Source: Diaphorobacter limosus
GTDB lineage: Bacteria > Pseudomonadota > Gammaproteobacteria > Burkholderiales > Burkholderiaceae_C
Reading direction: 5' to 3'
Assembly (NCBI RefSeq): GCF_033100095.1
Contig: NZ_CP136921.1
Coordinates: 2,388,501-2,452,500, forward strand
Length of the DNA stretch: 64,000 nucleotides
Part shown: positions 55,260-63,553 of the stretch, one piece after another
How the letters are laid out: the number at the start of each line of letters is the position of its first letter
Position numbering within the stretch: position 1 is the stretch's first letter
Program-made: the position numbers and the translations under genes
The notes under the pieces: generated by a model
Databases searched by the model: none
Seen by the model: the letters and a program-made list of their open reading frames with translations, nothing else
Told to the model about the DNA's origin: nothing

Positions 55260-58200
55260 ATGCGCATCAACGAATTCAAGCTCATCCGCTACGGCAAGTT
55301 CACCGACCGTACGCTGCACCTGCCCGTCCGGGCGAGCGCGCAGCGCGCGGACATCCACCTCATCGTCGGCCCCAACGAGGCCGGCAAGTCCACGCTGCGC
55401 CAAGCCATTGGCGACTGGCTGTTCGGCTTCCCCACGCGCACGCCCATGGGCTTTGTGCACCCCATGCCGGAGCTGCGCCTGGGCGGCAGCTTGCAGCGCA
55501 CCGGCGAAGGCACCGCCAACGCGGTCAGCCTGGCGTTCGAGCGCGCCAAGGGCAACAAGAACACCCTGCACACCCCTGAAGACGCTGTGCTGCCCGACAC
55601 CGCGCTGGCGCCCTGGCTGGCCCATGTGCAGCGCGAAGCCTACGAACGCATGTATGGGCTCGACCATGATCGGCTGGTGGCTGGCGGCGCCGACATCCTT
55701 GCCGCCTCCGACGACATCGGGCGCCTGCTGTTCCAGTCCGCCGCCGGCATCGAGCATTTGGGCGATACGCTACAAAAGCTGGAGCTTGAAGCCGATGCCC
55801 TGTGGGCGCCGCGCAAGGCCGGTTCACGCCTGTACTACCAGGCACGCGACGACTTCGAGGCCGCCGGCAAAGACCTCAAACAACACCTGTTGCGCGCCAA
55901 GGACTGGCAGGCGCAGCACGAGGCGCTGCAAACCACCGCCGCGCAGCTGCACGAGGCCCGCCAGCAGCATCAGGGGGTGGCGCAGCAGACCAGCCGGCTG
56001 GAGCGCATCCGCCGCGTGGCGCCGCTGCTGCAAACGCTGGACGCCGCACGCCAGCAACGCGACCAACTGCTGGCCCAGGGCAACATCGCCCTGCTGGACG
56101 AAGACGCCGGCCAACGGCTGGCCCAGGCTCGGCAACAGCTGGCGCTGATCCAGGCCGACATGCAGCGGCTGGCGCAAGAAAAGACGCAGCTCACGGACGC
56201 GCTGGCCGCCACGCAGGTCAACCACGACCTGCTGGCGCGCGCCGGCGACATCACCGAGCTCAACGAACGCCGGCTGCAGTTTCGGGCGCACGGCAGCGAC
56301 ATCGCCAAGCGCACGCAAGAAGTCCACGCCCACTGGCAGCGCGTACAAGAGCTGGCCGGCGCCCTGGGCTGGGCGGCCGACACCGAAGACGCGGTGCGCC
56401 AGCGCCTGCCGGTAGCGGCCGTGCGCGCGCGCCTGGCGCGCCTGCTCAAGCAGCACGGCGGCGTCGATCAAGACCTGCGCCAGGCCCAGGCCCAACTGGC
56501 CGAGCGCCAGCAGCAAATCGCCCAGCTTGCGCAGCAACTGCAAGCCCTGCCGGCACAAACCGCGCACCCCGGCCTGGCCCAGGCGCTCGACGATGCGCTG
56601 CCGTTTGCCAGCCACGACAGCACCCGGCGCGACGGGCAGCAAAAAGCCAGCGCCCTGGCGGACAAGATCGAGACCGCCCTGGCCGCCATGGGCAACTGGC
56701 GCCAGAGCCCGCAGGCCTTGGCCGGCATGCTGGCTCCGCAAGCCGCTGCCGTGCAGGCCTTGCAACAGCGCCAGCGCGACGAAGCCCGCCAGGCGCAAAC
56801 CTCGCACGAGGCCGCCGAGGCCAAGGCGCAAGACATCGCCCAGGCCGAACTGGCGCTGCAGCAGCTGGTGCGCCAATTCCACCCCGTGTCGCTGGAGCAA
56901 TTGCAGCAGGCACGGCAGGCGCGCGACAGCCTGTGGCAGGCCATCAAGGCCGCGCCCGCGCAACTGCCCCAGCAAGCAGGCGCATTTGAAAACCACCTGG
57001 CGCAGGCCGATCAGCTGGCCGACACCCGCCTGGAGCGTGCCCGGCACGAGGCCGACCGCCAGGCCAGCGCCCAGCGCCTGGAGCAGCTGCAACTCGAACT
57101 CAGCCAGCTGCAGCAACGCAGCGCGGCGGCGCAGGAGCGCGCCCACGGCTGCGCCGCCGAATGGCAAACCCTGGCCGCTGCCGGCAGCCTGCCGGCCCTG
57201 CCGCTGGACCTGGCCGGCGCCTGGCTGCAACAGCGCCAAACCGCGCTCGCCCTGGTGCAGGAACAGGCCGAGCTGGAGCAGCAAACCCACGCCAGCCAGC
57301 AGGCCGCCGACGCGGCACACCGCAAGCTGTGGGCTGCGCTGCACGCCGGCAGCGACAACAGCACCTCGACGCCTCCCTCCGCCCCCCTGGCCGAATGCCT
57401 GCGCCAGGCGCGCGCCCTCATCAAGGCGGCAGACCAGGCCCAGGGGCAGCGCGACACCCTGTCCCGCCAGCTGGCCGACTGGCAAGCGAGCCTGCCTACC
57501 CTGCAAAGCGCGGTGGACAAAGCCCAGCAGGCCTGGCAGCAATGGCAAAGCCGCTGGCAGGCGGCGCTGGTGGATGCGGCCTACCCCGCCAGCGCGCAGC
57601 CCGACAGCATCGAAGCCGAGATCGACACGCTGCAAGACATCGACCGGCTGCTGGGCAGCATGCGCAGTACCCGCAGCGACCGCATCGACGCCATGCAGGC
57701 CGACCTCGACGGCCTGGCCATCAGTGCCCAGGCACTGGCGGCGCGCCTGGCCCCGGAGCTGGCCACCCAACCCGCGCCGGAGATCGCGCTGGCTCTGGCG
57801 CAGCAGCTGGAAGGCGCCCGGCAGGCCCAGGAGCGCGCCGACCAGCTGCAGGCCCGGCTCGACAAGGCCGAGGCAGAACTCCACGCAGCACACAACAAGC
57901 AACAGGCCATCGATGCCGGCCTGGCGCCCCTGCTGGCGGCCGCTGGCTGCAGCGACCTGGACAGCCTGGCCAGCGCCATCGATCGCTCAGACCAGCGCCG
58001 GCACATCGACCAGCACATCCACACCACCGCGCAAGAACTGGCCCACGCCGCAGACGGCTACCCCGAGCCCGAACTGCGCGCGCAGGCCAGCCACGCCGAC
58101 CCCGACGCCGTCAAGGCCGAGCTGCACACCCTGGCCCAGCAGTCGGGCGCGCTGCTGCAGCAGATCGAAGCCCTGAGCAGCCGCCACGGCAGCCAGCAGG

Positions 58201-58766
58201 CCGCGCTGGACGCGCTCGACGGCGCCAGCCATGCCGCCCAGGCCGAGGCGCGGCGGCAAGAGGCCATCGCCACCATGGCCGATGCCGTGCAGCGCTACAC
58301 CCGGCTGAACAACGCCTCACGGCTGCTGCGCTGGTCCATCGAAAAGTTTCGCCAAACCCGGCAAGGCCCTATGCTGGCGCAGGCCTCCAGCATCTTTCGC
58401 ACGCTCACCCAAGACCAGTTCGACCGCCTGCTGGTGGATGCCGAAGGCCACAGCCCGCGCCTGATCGGCGTGCGCAGCTCGGGCGCGCCGGTGGACGTCA
58501 CCGGCATGAGCGAAGGCACGCGCGACCAGCTCTACCTGGCGCTGCGCCTGGCGGCCCTGCAACTGCAAACCGCGCAAGGCCAGGCCCTACCCTTCATCGC
58601 CGACGACCTGTTCATCAACTTCGACGACGGCCGCACGCTGGCCGGCCTGAAGGTGCTGGGCGAGCTCTCGCGCCACCTGCAAATCATCGTGCTCACACAC
58701 CACGAGCACCTGCTGCCGCTGGCGCAGCAGGCGCTGGGCAAAGATCTGAATGTGGTGCGGCTGTAG
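55260..58766 (+). CDS. Rad50/SbcC-like AAA ATPase (YhaN family)
   Basis: An 1168-aa SMC-like ATPase. Walker A GPNEAGKST is at ~37-45 after MRINEFKLIRYGKF; the C-terminal lobe has the signature SEGTRDQLYLALRLA (~1083) and Walker B LPFIADDLFINFDD, then the D/H loops (LTHHEHLL). Between lie ~800 residues of Gln/Ala/Leu-rich coiled coil. No CxxC zinc hook is evident at the coil apex, in keeping with YhaN. It partners the YhaO nuclease encoded just upstream. The coil region is extremely GC- and Gln-rich, so antisense frames stay open across it. Confidence 0.9.
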   Translation: MRINEFKLIRYGKFTDRTLHLPVRASAQRADIHLIVGPNEAGKSTLRQAIGDWLFGFPTRTPMGFVHPMPELRLGGSLQRTGEGTANAVSLAFERAKGNKNTLHTPEDAVLPDTALAPWLAHVQREAYERMYGLDHDRLVAGGADILAASDDIGRLLFQSAAGIEHLGDTLQKLELEADALWAPRKAGSRLYYQARDDFEAAGKDLKQHLLRAKDWQAQHEALQTTAAQLHEARQQHQGVAQQTSRLERIRRVAPLLQTLDAARQQRDQLLAQGNIALLDEDAGQRLAQARQQLALIQADMQRLAQEKTQLTDALAATQVNHDLLARAGDITELNERRLQFRAHGSDIAKRTQEVHAHWQRVQELAGALGWAADTEDAVRQRLPVAAVRARLARLLKQHGGVDQDLRQAQAQLAERQQQIAQLAQQLQALPAQTAHPGLAQALDDALPFASHDSTRRDGQQKASALADKIETALAAMGNWRQSPQALAGMLAPQAAAVQALQQRQRDEARQAQTSHEAAEAKAQDIAQAELALQQLVRQFHPVSLEQLQQARQARDSLWQAIKAAPAQLPQQAGAFENHLAQADQLADTRLERARHEADRQASAQRLEQLQLELSQLQQRSAAAQERAHGCAAEWQTLAAAGSLPALPLDLAGAWLQQRQTALALVQEQAELEQQTHASQQAADAAHRKLWAALHAGSDNSTSTPPSAPLAECLRQARALIKAADQAQGQRDTLSRQLADWQASLPTLQSAVDKAQQAWQQWQSRWQAALVDAAYPASAQPDSIEAEIDTLQDIDRLLGSMRSTRSDRIDAMQADLDGLAISAQALAARLAPELATQPAPEIALALAQQLEGARQAQERADQLQARLDKAEAELHAAHNKQQAIDAGLAPLLAAAGCSDLDSLASAIDRSDQRRHIDQHIHTTAQELAHAADGYPEPELRAQASHADPDAVKAELHTLAQQSGALLQQIEALSSRHGSQQAALDALDGASHAAQAEARRQEAIATMADAVQRYTRLNNASRLLRWSIEKFRQTRQGPMLAQASSIFRTLTQDQFDRLLVDAEGHSPRLIGVRSSGAPVDVTGMSEGTRDQLYLALRLAALQLQTAQGQALPFIADDLFINFDDGRTLAGLKVLGELSRHLQIIVLTHHEHLLPLAQQALGKDLNVVRL

Positions 58767-58774
58767 TGGTGTGG

Positions 58775-58817
58775 TGCTAATCACTTTGCTTGATTAGCAA
58801 GGAGTCTCAGACTCCTT
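58775..58817 (+). terminator. Tandem hairpins after the YhaN gene
   Basis: TGCTAATC-(9 nt)-GATTAGCA (58775-58799) and AAGGAGTC-TCA-GACTCCTT (58799-58817) are perfect 8-bp stems; the second is followed by TCCCCC rather than a T-run. They lie 9 bp after the YhaN stop. Confidence 0.6.
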
Positions 58818-59101
58818 CCCCCTCTGGGGGAAGGCAGGGATGGGGGCTGATGTGACGGCGACGTGGCGACATCGACGAACGCGTGGTGCTGCCCCTGTCA
58901 ACTCACTTTGATAGCAAACAACGCTTATTTGGCAACGGCTTTAACTCCCTCGCCCCCTTGGGGGAGAGGGTGGGGGTGAGGGGGTGATCGGGTGCAGCGC
59001 CCGCTTTTACGACCCTCACCCCACCCTCTCCCGCCAACGGGAGAGGGAGAAACAGCCGCAAAGCGTTGCTGATGTTGCATGACGCACTATAAAAATGTGT
59101 G
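58815..59101. repeat. Compound family B repeat block
   Basis: Three family B units: TTCCCCCTCTGGGGGAAGGC at 58815, CTCGCCCCCTTGGGGGAGAG at 58949, and the inverted unit CCTCACCCCACCCTCTCCCG at ~59012. Outer flanks (TTTGATAGCAAACAACGCTT at 58909 and, inverted, the CTATAAAAATG end at 59086) are loosely complementary, giving a large dyad. The right flank matches 47.7 kb. With the hairpins above this fills the 375-bp gap 58767-59141. Confidence 0.75.
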
Positions 59102-59141
59102 CATACCGAGGGGGTGAGGGGCGTTGGCGGCAGGTACACAG

Positions 59142-59516
59142 TCAGAAAACCTCAGCCACCAATTGAACCCGGGCCGCAGTGGCGCGCACTTCCTTCATGC
59201 GTCCATGTCCAGGCAGCACCTTTTCCGCAATGGTCACCAGCCCGACTTGCTCCAACTCATCCAGGTCACGCTTGACTGCGCTGCGGTCTCGTTGCAGTCG
59301 CGCAGCAATATCCGTAATCGACCCAGGCGCCTCCTTGACCGCTCGAAACAAGGCCAAGCGGGTCTCGGTGATGAGCTTCATCACGTCGGCAGGGTCTTCA
59401 AAGCTGATGGTGCGCACCGCTTCGAGGGCTTTGCCACGGTCAGCCGCCTTGGCCAATCGACGGCCTCGTGCGAAGAAATCTTCTTCGGTGCCGGTCTTAA
59501 TGATGAGCTTGGTCAT
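59142..59516 (-). CDS. TumA-like winged-helix antitoxin
   Basis: A 124-aa protein with a winged helix-turn-helix at ~60-115 (GSITDIAARLQRDRSAVKRD, then ELEQVGLVTI), preceded by an N-terminal toxin-contacting region (KTGTEEDFFARGRRLAKAAD). It matches the HVO_A0114-type DNA-binding proteins that pair with TumE toxins. ATG 59516 overlaps the TGA of the toxin gene (ATGA); here the toxin gene comes first, as in other tumEA loci. Confidence 0.8.
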   Translation of the reverse strand: MTKLIIKTGTEEDFFARGRRLAKAADRGKALEAVRTISFEDPADVMKLITETRLALFRAVKEAPGSITDIAARLQRDRSAVKRDLDELEQVGLVTIAEKVLPGHGRMKEVRATAARVQLVAEVF

Positions 59517-59809
59517 TTGCGGCCTTTCAATGCAGTCCAATCCAGTTCAAAGCGCTCTTCAACGTCTTCATAGCTGATGAAGTCGATGGCTTCGACAGCG
59601 CCAAAGTAATGCCGATGGTGAAAGCCATGGGCGTTGTCATAGCCAACCACCCGCCCGTTGTCTCCGGCATGAAGGTTGTGATTGATATAGGCGAGGTTGT
59701 AGCGCGTAATCCGCCCCTGGTCATCAATCCATACTTCCCGCCGCAGGCGCCCATTTCCACGCTTGTCGGGAATCTTGTGCGATTCGTCGTGAATTTTTAC
59801 CTCAGGCAT
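59513..59809 (-). CDS. TumE-family toxin (DUF6516)
   Basis: A 98-aa small toxin. The family-type sequence REVWIDDQGRITRYNLAYIN and a His-rich HGFHHRHYFG segment, expected to be the active or RNA-contacting site, are both present. It overlaps the antitoxin gene by 4 bp. TumE toxins are associated with type II TA systems and RNase-like activity; the exact target is not established. The pair opens the toxin-antitoxin-rich end of the window. Confidence 0.8.
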   Translation of the reverse strand: MPEVKIHDESHKIPDKRGNGRLRREVWIDDQGRITRYNLAYINHNLHAGDNGRVVGYDNAHGFHHRHYFGAVEAIDFISYEDVEERFELDWTALKGRK

Positions 59810-59903
59810 GATTCATCGTATCACCCCTGACCCGTCTATGGCTCCGACTTCAGTGCACAGCGAAGGCCCACTGAAGCTCCTGATCGGAACCGCCCCAATC
59901 CGT

Positions 59904-59917
59904 CGGCAAGCTTGCGA
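59904..59917. promoter_or_regulatory. Palindromic element upstream of the M15-like gene
   Basis: CGGCAAGCTTGCGA is identical over 14 bp to the element at 63554-63567. It lies 98 bp before the ATG at 60016 in an otherwise featureless 206-bp gap. Confidence 0.55.
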
Positions 59918-60015
59918 CGCTGCCGCCACGCGCCGAGCCGCCAGACAATGGCCGCATGGCATTCCTGGGTTGATCCACTGACACAGTGCCACGATTCACC
60001 CCAATGGAGAACAGC

Positions 60016-61164
60016 ATGCCCCCCATCACCACCTACACCCAACTCGAAGACTTCGGCCGCATTCGCCTCTCGCGCAATTTTTTCATGCGCGACTTTCTGC
60101 ACAGCGAGATTGCCGTCTGGCATGGCCTGCGCAATGTGCCCGTCAACCCTGATCTGGCGGTGCGCAACGGCCGCATGCTGTGCGAGCAGCTGCTGGAGCC
60201 GCTGCAGACCACCTTCGGGCGCATCCACATCCGCTCCGGCTACCGCTCGCCCGAGGTCAACGACCTGGGCAACCGCAACAACCTCAACTGCGCCAGCAAC
60301 GAGAAGAACTGCGCGCGCCACATCTGGGATCAGCCCGATGCCAACGGCCAGCACGGCGCCATGGCCTGCATCGTCGTGCCCTGGCTGGTGGACTACATGC
60401 AAAAAGGCAGCTCCTGGACAGCCATGGCCTGGTGGATTCACGACCACCTGCCCTACGCCAGCCTGTACTTCTTTGCCAAGCTGGGCGCCTTCAACATTGG
60501 CTGGCACGAAGCGCCCGAGCGCCGTATCGACAGCTACGCCCCGCCCAAGGGCTGCCTGACTCGCCCGGGCATGGCCAACCATGGCGGCACGCATGCCAGC
60601 GAATACCCCGGGTTCCCGCAGCTGGTGCGTCCTGCCGCCAGGAGCACTGGCGTCAGCGCCGTGAACGCCGCACCGGCACTACCTGCGGCTCCCGCAACCT
60701 CCATTGCCGAACCCACCACCCCGCGCGCCGTGGCTGCCCCCATGGCCGCCACACCAACGACGCGCACGCCCGCCTTCACCCCACCTGCCTTTGCACGCAA
60801 CCAACCCACCATGACCACCACCTTCCCTGCATCCAACGGTGGCCCCATTCGCTACCGCGCCATCCACGAAAAAACCCTGTGGCGCAAAGCCGGCGGGCAC
60901 GCCTCCCTGGACAGCGCCATCCATGGCGCCAACGGAGCCGCCGCCTTGTTCCGGGGCAAGGTGCGCATCGACTACGCCACGCACGGTCAGCCACGCTACG
61001 CCGTGGTCTGGCAAGAAGGGCAGGGCACGGGCTACGTCATCAAGCCCGACGCCAGCCAGCCCCAGGACATCCGCGTGCAAAGCGTGCCGGTGCAAAAGCT
61101 GCAAGCCTTCGAGGTCGCCGGGCAGGCCAGCGCGGCGCAGCTGGAAGCGCTGTTTCAGCCTTGA
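60016..61164 (+). CDS. M15-like putative peptidase with extra C-terminal domain
   Basis: A 382-aa protein, no signal peptide. Residues ~10-175 resemble the peptidase M15A/DUF882 fold: SRNFFMRDFLHSEIA, RIHIRSGYRSPEVNDLGNRN, a His in CARHIWDQPDANGQHGA, and FNIGWHEAPERR. The usual SxHxxGxAxD zinc pattern is interrupted by an insert and the Asp position reads MACIV, so activity is uncertain. A Pro/Thr/Ala-rich linker (~205-280) leads to a ~100-residue C-terminal domain (LWRKAGGHASLDSAIHG; ATHGQPRYAVVWQEGQGTGY) I do not recognise. GGAGA precedes ATG 60016. Its location between toxin-antitoxin modules and the shared upstream palindrome suggest a defence or accessory role. Confidence 0.7.
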   Translation: MPPITTYTQLEDFGRIRLSRNFFMRDFLHSEIAVWHGLRNVPVNPDLAVRNGRMLCEQLLEPLQTTFGRIHIRSGYRSPEVNDLGNRNNLNCASNEKNCARHIWDQPDANGQHGAMACIVVPWLVDYMQKGSSWTAMAWWIHDHLPYASLYFFAKLGAFNIGWHEAPERRIDSYAPPKGCLTRPGMANHGGTHASEYPGFPQLVRPAARSTGVSAVNAAPALPAAPATSIAEPTTPRAVAAPMAATPTTRTPAFTPPAFARNQPTMTTTFPASNGGPIRYRAIHEKTLWRKAGGHASLDSAIHGANGAAALFRGKVRIDYATHGQPRYAVVWQEGQGTGYVIKPDASQPQDIRVQSVPVQKLQAFEVAGQASAAQLEALFQP

Positions 61165-61205
61165 TGCAAACAGATCCCTGCTTCAAGCATCAAAAAGAGG
61201 AAGAC

Positions 61206-61469
61206 ATGCGCACCACCCTCGACATCTCCGACGACGTGCTGCTGGCGGCCAAAGAGCTGGCGCGGCGTGGCAAAAAGCCGCTGGGACAGGTCATCAGCGA
61301 ACTGGCGCGCAAAGCCTTCACGCTGCCCGATGACCACAGCGCGGCGGCCGGTACGGCAAAAAACGCGGACAGCCCGTTGGCGGCGCTCGGCATTCACCCC
61401 CTGCCGCCGTGCGGCGTGATCGTCAGCAACGAACACATCGACCGCCTGCGCGACGAAGAGGGCGTCTGA
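61206..61469 (+). CDS. Ribbon-helix-helix/VapB-like antitoxin
   Basis: An 87-aa protein beginning RTTLDISDDVLLAAKELARR, typical of VapB-type antitoxins of the MetJ/Arc fold, then GKPLGQVISELARKAF-like second helix (KKPLGQVISELARKAFTL). The tail (PLPPCGVIVSNEHIDRLRDE) should bind the PIN partner encoded 1 bp downstream. AGAGGAAGAC precedes ATG 61206. Confidence 0.85.
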   Translation: MRTTLDISDDVLLAAKELARRGKKPLGQVISELARKAFTLPDDHSAAAGTAKNADSPLAALGIHPLPPCGVIVSNEHIDRLRDEEGV

Positions 61470-61470
61470 C

Positions 61471-61890
61471 ATGCGGGCGCTGCTCGACGTCAACGTGCTG
61501 ATTGCCCTGCACGACAGCAACCACATCCATCACGCCGAAGCCGCCCGCTGGCTGCAAACGCATGCCGAACAAGGCTGGGCCAGTTGCCCGCTGACGCAAA
61601 ACGGTTGCCTGCGCATCATGGGCCAACCGGGTTACGCCAACCCTCAGCCCTTGCCCATACTCACGGCCATGCTGGCGCAGTCCACGGCCACGCGTTTTCA
61701 CCAGTTCTGGCCCGACGACATCAGCCTGCTCGATAGCAGGCACTTCAACCACACCCACATCCACGGCCCGCGCCAGCTGACCGACATGTACCTGCTGGCG
61801 CTGGCCTTGCACCACGGCGGGCGCTTGGTCACATCTGATCATCATCTGAAAGGGTTCTCTCGCCTGTGCAGGTGGCGTCGCGCCCGGCGC
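61471..61890 (+). pseudogene. VapC-like PIN toxin with disrupted C-terminus
   Basis: The first ~128 residues are a normal PIN domain (LLDVNVLIALHDSNHIHHAE; TQNGCLRIMGQPGY; LTDMYLLALALHHGGRLVTSD) with the acidic residues present. Past SDHH the expected 10-15-residue ending is missing, and the frame instead stays open to 62577, antisense to the next vapBC pair. A +1 frame gives SPVQVASRPARQ, nearer the usual PLSAV-type ending, suggesting a frameshift or junction around 61840-61860. The catalytic core might still fold. Partnered with the antitoxin 1 bp upstream. Confidence 0.6.
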
Positions 61891-61917
61891 GTCAACACGG
61901 GCTCTCAAGCAATCGCC

Positions 61918-62331
61918 TCAAAGGGCAGCCACCCAGTTCTCCACCGCCAAGCCAGGCACCCGACAAAATTCACGCTCGTTGTTGGTCACCAGCACCCAGC
62001 CCTCGGCGCGTGCATGGGCGGCAATCCACAGGTCGTTGTTGCCAATGGGCTGCCCGGCGCGCTCCAGGGCGGCGCGGATCTGGCCGTAATGTGCACCGGC
62101 AGTGGGTGCCAGGGGCATAACCTGAATGGCAGCTTGCAACTGCTGCAGCACCGCCAGCGCCTTGTCCCGGGCCTGGCTTTTTTCTGCGCCGTGCTGCAAC
62201 TCGCCCAGGGTGACCACCGACATGGCCAGCGCATCAGAACTGAGCTGCTCGAACCGCGCGCGCACGGCGGGCGGGTTGTGCTTGGCGATGTAGATGCAGA
62301 TGTTGGTATCGAGCAGGTAGCGGATGGCCAT
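61918..62331 (-). CDS. vapC: VapC-type PIN toxin
   Basis: A 137-aa PIN RNase: YLLDTNICIYIAKHNPPAVR at the N-terminus, then VTLGELQHGAEKSQ, and the C-terminal GNNDLWIAAHARAEGWVLVT followed by NNEREF, giving the four acidic positions D7, E43, D98 and D/E near the end. This is the VapC group cutting initiator tRNA in enterobacteria. ATG directly follows the antitoxin TGA with no gap. Complete. Confidence 0.92.
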   Translation of the reverse strand: MAIRYLLDTNICIYIAKHNPPAVRARFEQLSSDALAMSVVTLGELQHGAEKSQARDKALAVLQQLQAAIQVMPLAPTAGAHYGQIRAALERAGQPIGNNDLWIAAHARAEGWVLVTNNEREFCRVPGLAVENWVAAL

Positions 62332-62562
62332 TCAAAACGCCTCGCGCTCTTGGGGCAGGGCGTCGCCCCGGCCATCTTGCATGAAGTCCGCCGGCAAGCT
62401 GGCCAGCGCATCAAAAATGGCCGCCGCGCTGGCCGGGCGCTCGCGCAGCACGATGTCATTGCCCTGGCGGAAGATCTCCACCTGCTCGGCGTTGAAGCGA
62501 AATTCCTTGGGCAGGCGCACGGCCTGGCTGTTGCCGGACTGGAAAACACGAGCGTAGGTCAT
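62332..62562 (-). CDS. vapB: VapB-type antitoxin (AbrB/SpoVT fold)
   Basis: A 76-aa antitoxin: ARVFQSGNSQAVRLPKEFRF is the swapped-hairpin AbrB DNA-binding motif, then VEIFRQGNDIVLRER; the tail ASLPADFMQDGRGDALPQER contacts the toxin and includes the usual FMxDGR. A clear sigma-70 promoter lies 26-53 bp upstream. Stop and toxin start are contiguous (TGAATG). Confidence 0.92.
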   Translation of the reverse strand: MTYARVFQSGNSQAVRLPKEFRFNAEQVEIFRQGNDIVLRERPASAAAIFDALASLPADFMQDGRGDALPQEREAF

Positions 62563-62587
62563 GGAATTCCCTCATAGATATCCGGAA

Positions 62588-62615
62588 AGTATATACATTG
62601 GGTGTTGTGTGTCAA
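62588..62615 (-). promoter_or_regulatory. Sigma-70 promoter of vapBC
   Basis: On the minus strand TTGACA-N16-TATACT, a near-consensus -35/-10 pair, 25 bp from the vapB ATG. Rare in this GC-rich window. The rest of the 184-bp gap to 62746 shows nothing recognisable. Confidence 0.75.
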
Positions 62616-62746
62616 ACGTGGACATCTGCATGGCCTGAGGTGCTGATCCAATTTCACCTTCCAGCGAACCGCTCCCATCCCGCCAAAATTGCCGGACAAC
62701 AGGCTTGCTGAGCCTGGCTCTTCAAAGCTCGTCCATTCACTGCATC

Positions 62747-63172
62747 TCAACCCTGCCCAACAAACTCCCAAGGGTTGAACAGCGCCACCCCCATGTGCAC
62801 AAAATCCCGCACATTGCGCGTCACCAGCGTCAGGCCATGTTGCAAGGCCGTGGCGGCAATCAGCGCATCATGCGGTGGCGCCGGGTCGGGCACATGCAGC
62901 GGCGCGCAACACTGCACCACCGCGTCGTCCACGGGCAAACTGCGCTCGGCAAACAAGGCGCGCACGCCATCCAACCATGCCCGCAAAGCCTGTGCTTGCG
63001 CGGCATCGCGCCGTTGCAACCGCAAAATTCCGATATCAATCTCCAGCCACGTCAGCACGCTCACGTACTGGGCCGCCAAAGGCACGCTGGCCGCCCAGGC
63101 CAGCACGCGCGCATCCGCCTGCGGCTTGCCGGTGCGCAACTCGGAGATCACGTTGGTGTCGAGCAAATACAT
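62747..63172 (-). CDS. PIN-domain toxin (VapC/FitB-like)
   Basis: A 141-aa PIN RNase: YLLDTNVISELRTGKPQADA, VLTWLEIDIGI, PPHDALIAATALQHGLTLVT and RNVRDF contain the catalytic acids. The LDTNVISELR opening is typical of the FitB/VapC group. ATG overlaps the Phd-type antitoxin stop (TGATG). Complete. Confidence 0.9.
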   Translation of the reverse strand: MYLLDTNVISELRTGKPQADARVLAWAASVPLAAQYVSVLTWLEIDIGILRLQRRDAAQAQALRAWLDGVRALFAERSLPVDDAVVQCCAPLHVPDPAPPHDALIAATALQHGLTLVTRNVRDFVHMGVALFNPWEFVGQG

Positions 63173-63462
63173 CAGCGCGGCTCGTGTTCACCAAATTCGG
63201 GAATGCGCAGGGTGATGTCAGCGGCGCCCGGGCGTTCGGGCAAAGGCAACTCGCCCCCCGAGGGCGCATCCACCCCCCGCATGGCCTGCAACAAACTCTC
63301 GCCGCCCACCTGCCCGGTCAGGCGGTAATAGTCCTCAATCTTGAGCACCGCCAGAGAGGGCTTGCCGCGCTCGGTAATGATCACCGGCCCCTGCTGCGCC
63401 GCACGCTTGACTGCCGCCGCATCGCGCGCAAAGGTGCGGCTGTTCATGGTGGCAATGCTCAT
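63172..63462 (-). CDS. Phd/YefM-family antitoxin
   Basis: A 96-aa antitoxin: NSRTFARDAAAVKRAAQQGP, then VIITERGKPSLAVLKIEDYY, is the Phd/YefM DNA-binding fold; the Pro/Glu-rich tail (LPLPERPGAADITLRIPEF) neutralises the PIN partner. GAGGAGG precedes the ATG at 63462. It overlaps the toxin gene by 1 bp. Confidence 0.92.
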   Translation of the reverse strand: MSIATMNSRTFARDAAAVKRAAQQGPVIITERGKPSLAVLKIEDYYRLTGQVGGESLLQAMRGVDAPSGGELPLPERPGAADITLRIPEFGEHEPR

Positions 63463-63553
63463 GACCGCCTCCTCAAATTGGTTGTCTGTATGTTACGACA
63501 AAAAAACGGCGCCAGCAAACAGCCGTGAAACCTGCCATGCGAGGTCGCGCGTA

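Noticed and set aside
55824..57902. Long frames overlapping the YhaN coiled coil on both strands
   Set aside because: They arise from the repetitive Gln/Ala/Leu codons of the coiled coil; no start signals or homology.
58767..59141. CRISPR array suspicion at the repeat-rich gap before the toxin-antitoxin cluster
   Set aside because: The repeats are CCCTCTCC-type dyads with irregular spacing and orientation, not identical direct repeats with constant spacers. No array is visible anywhere in the window.
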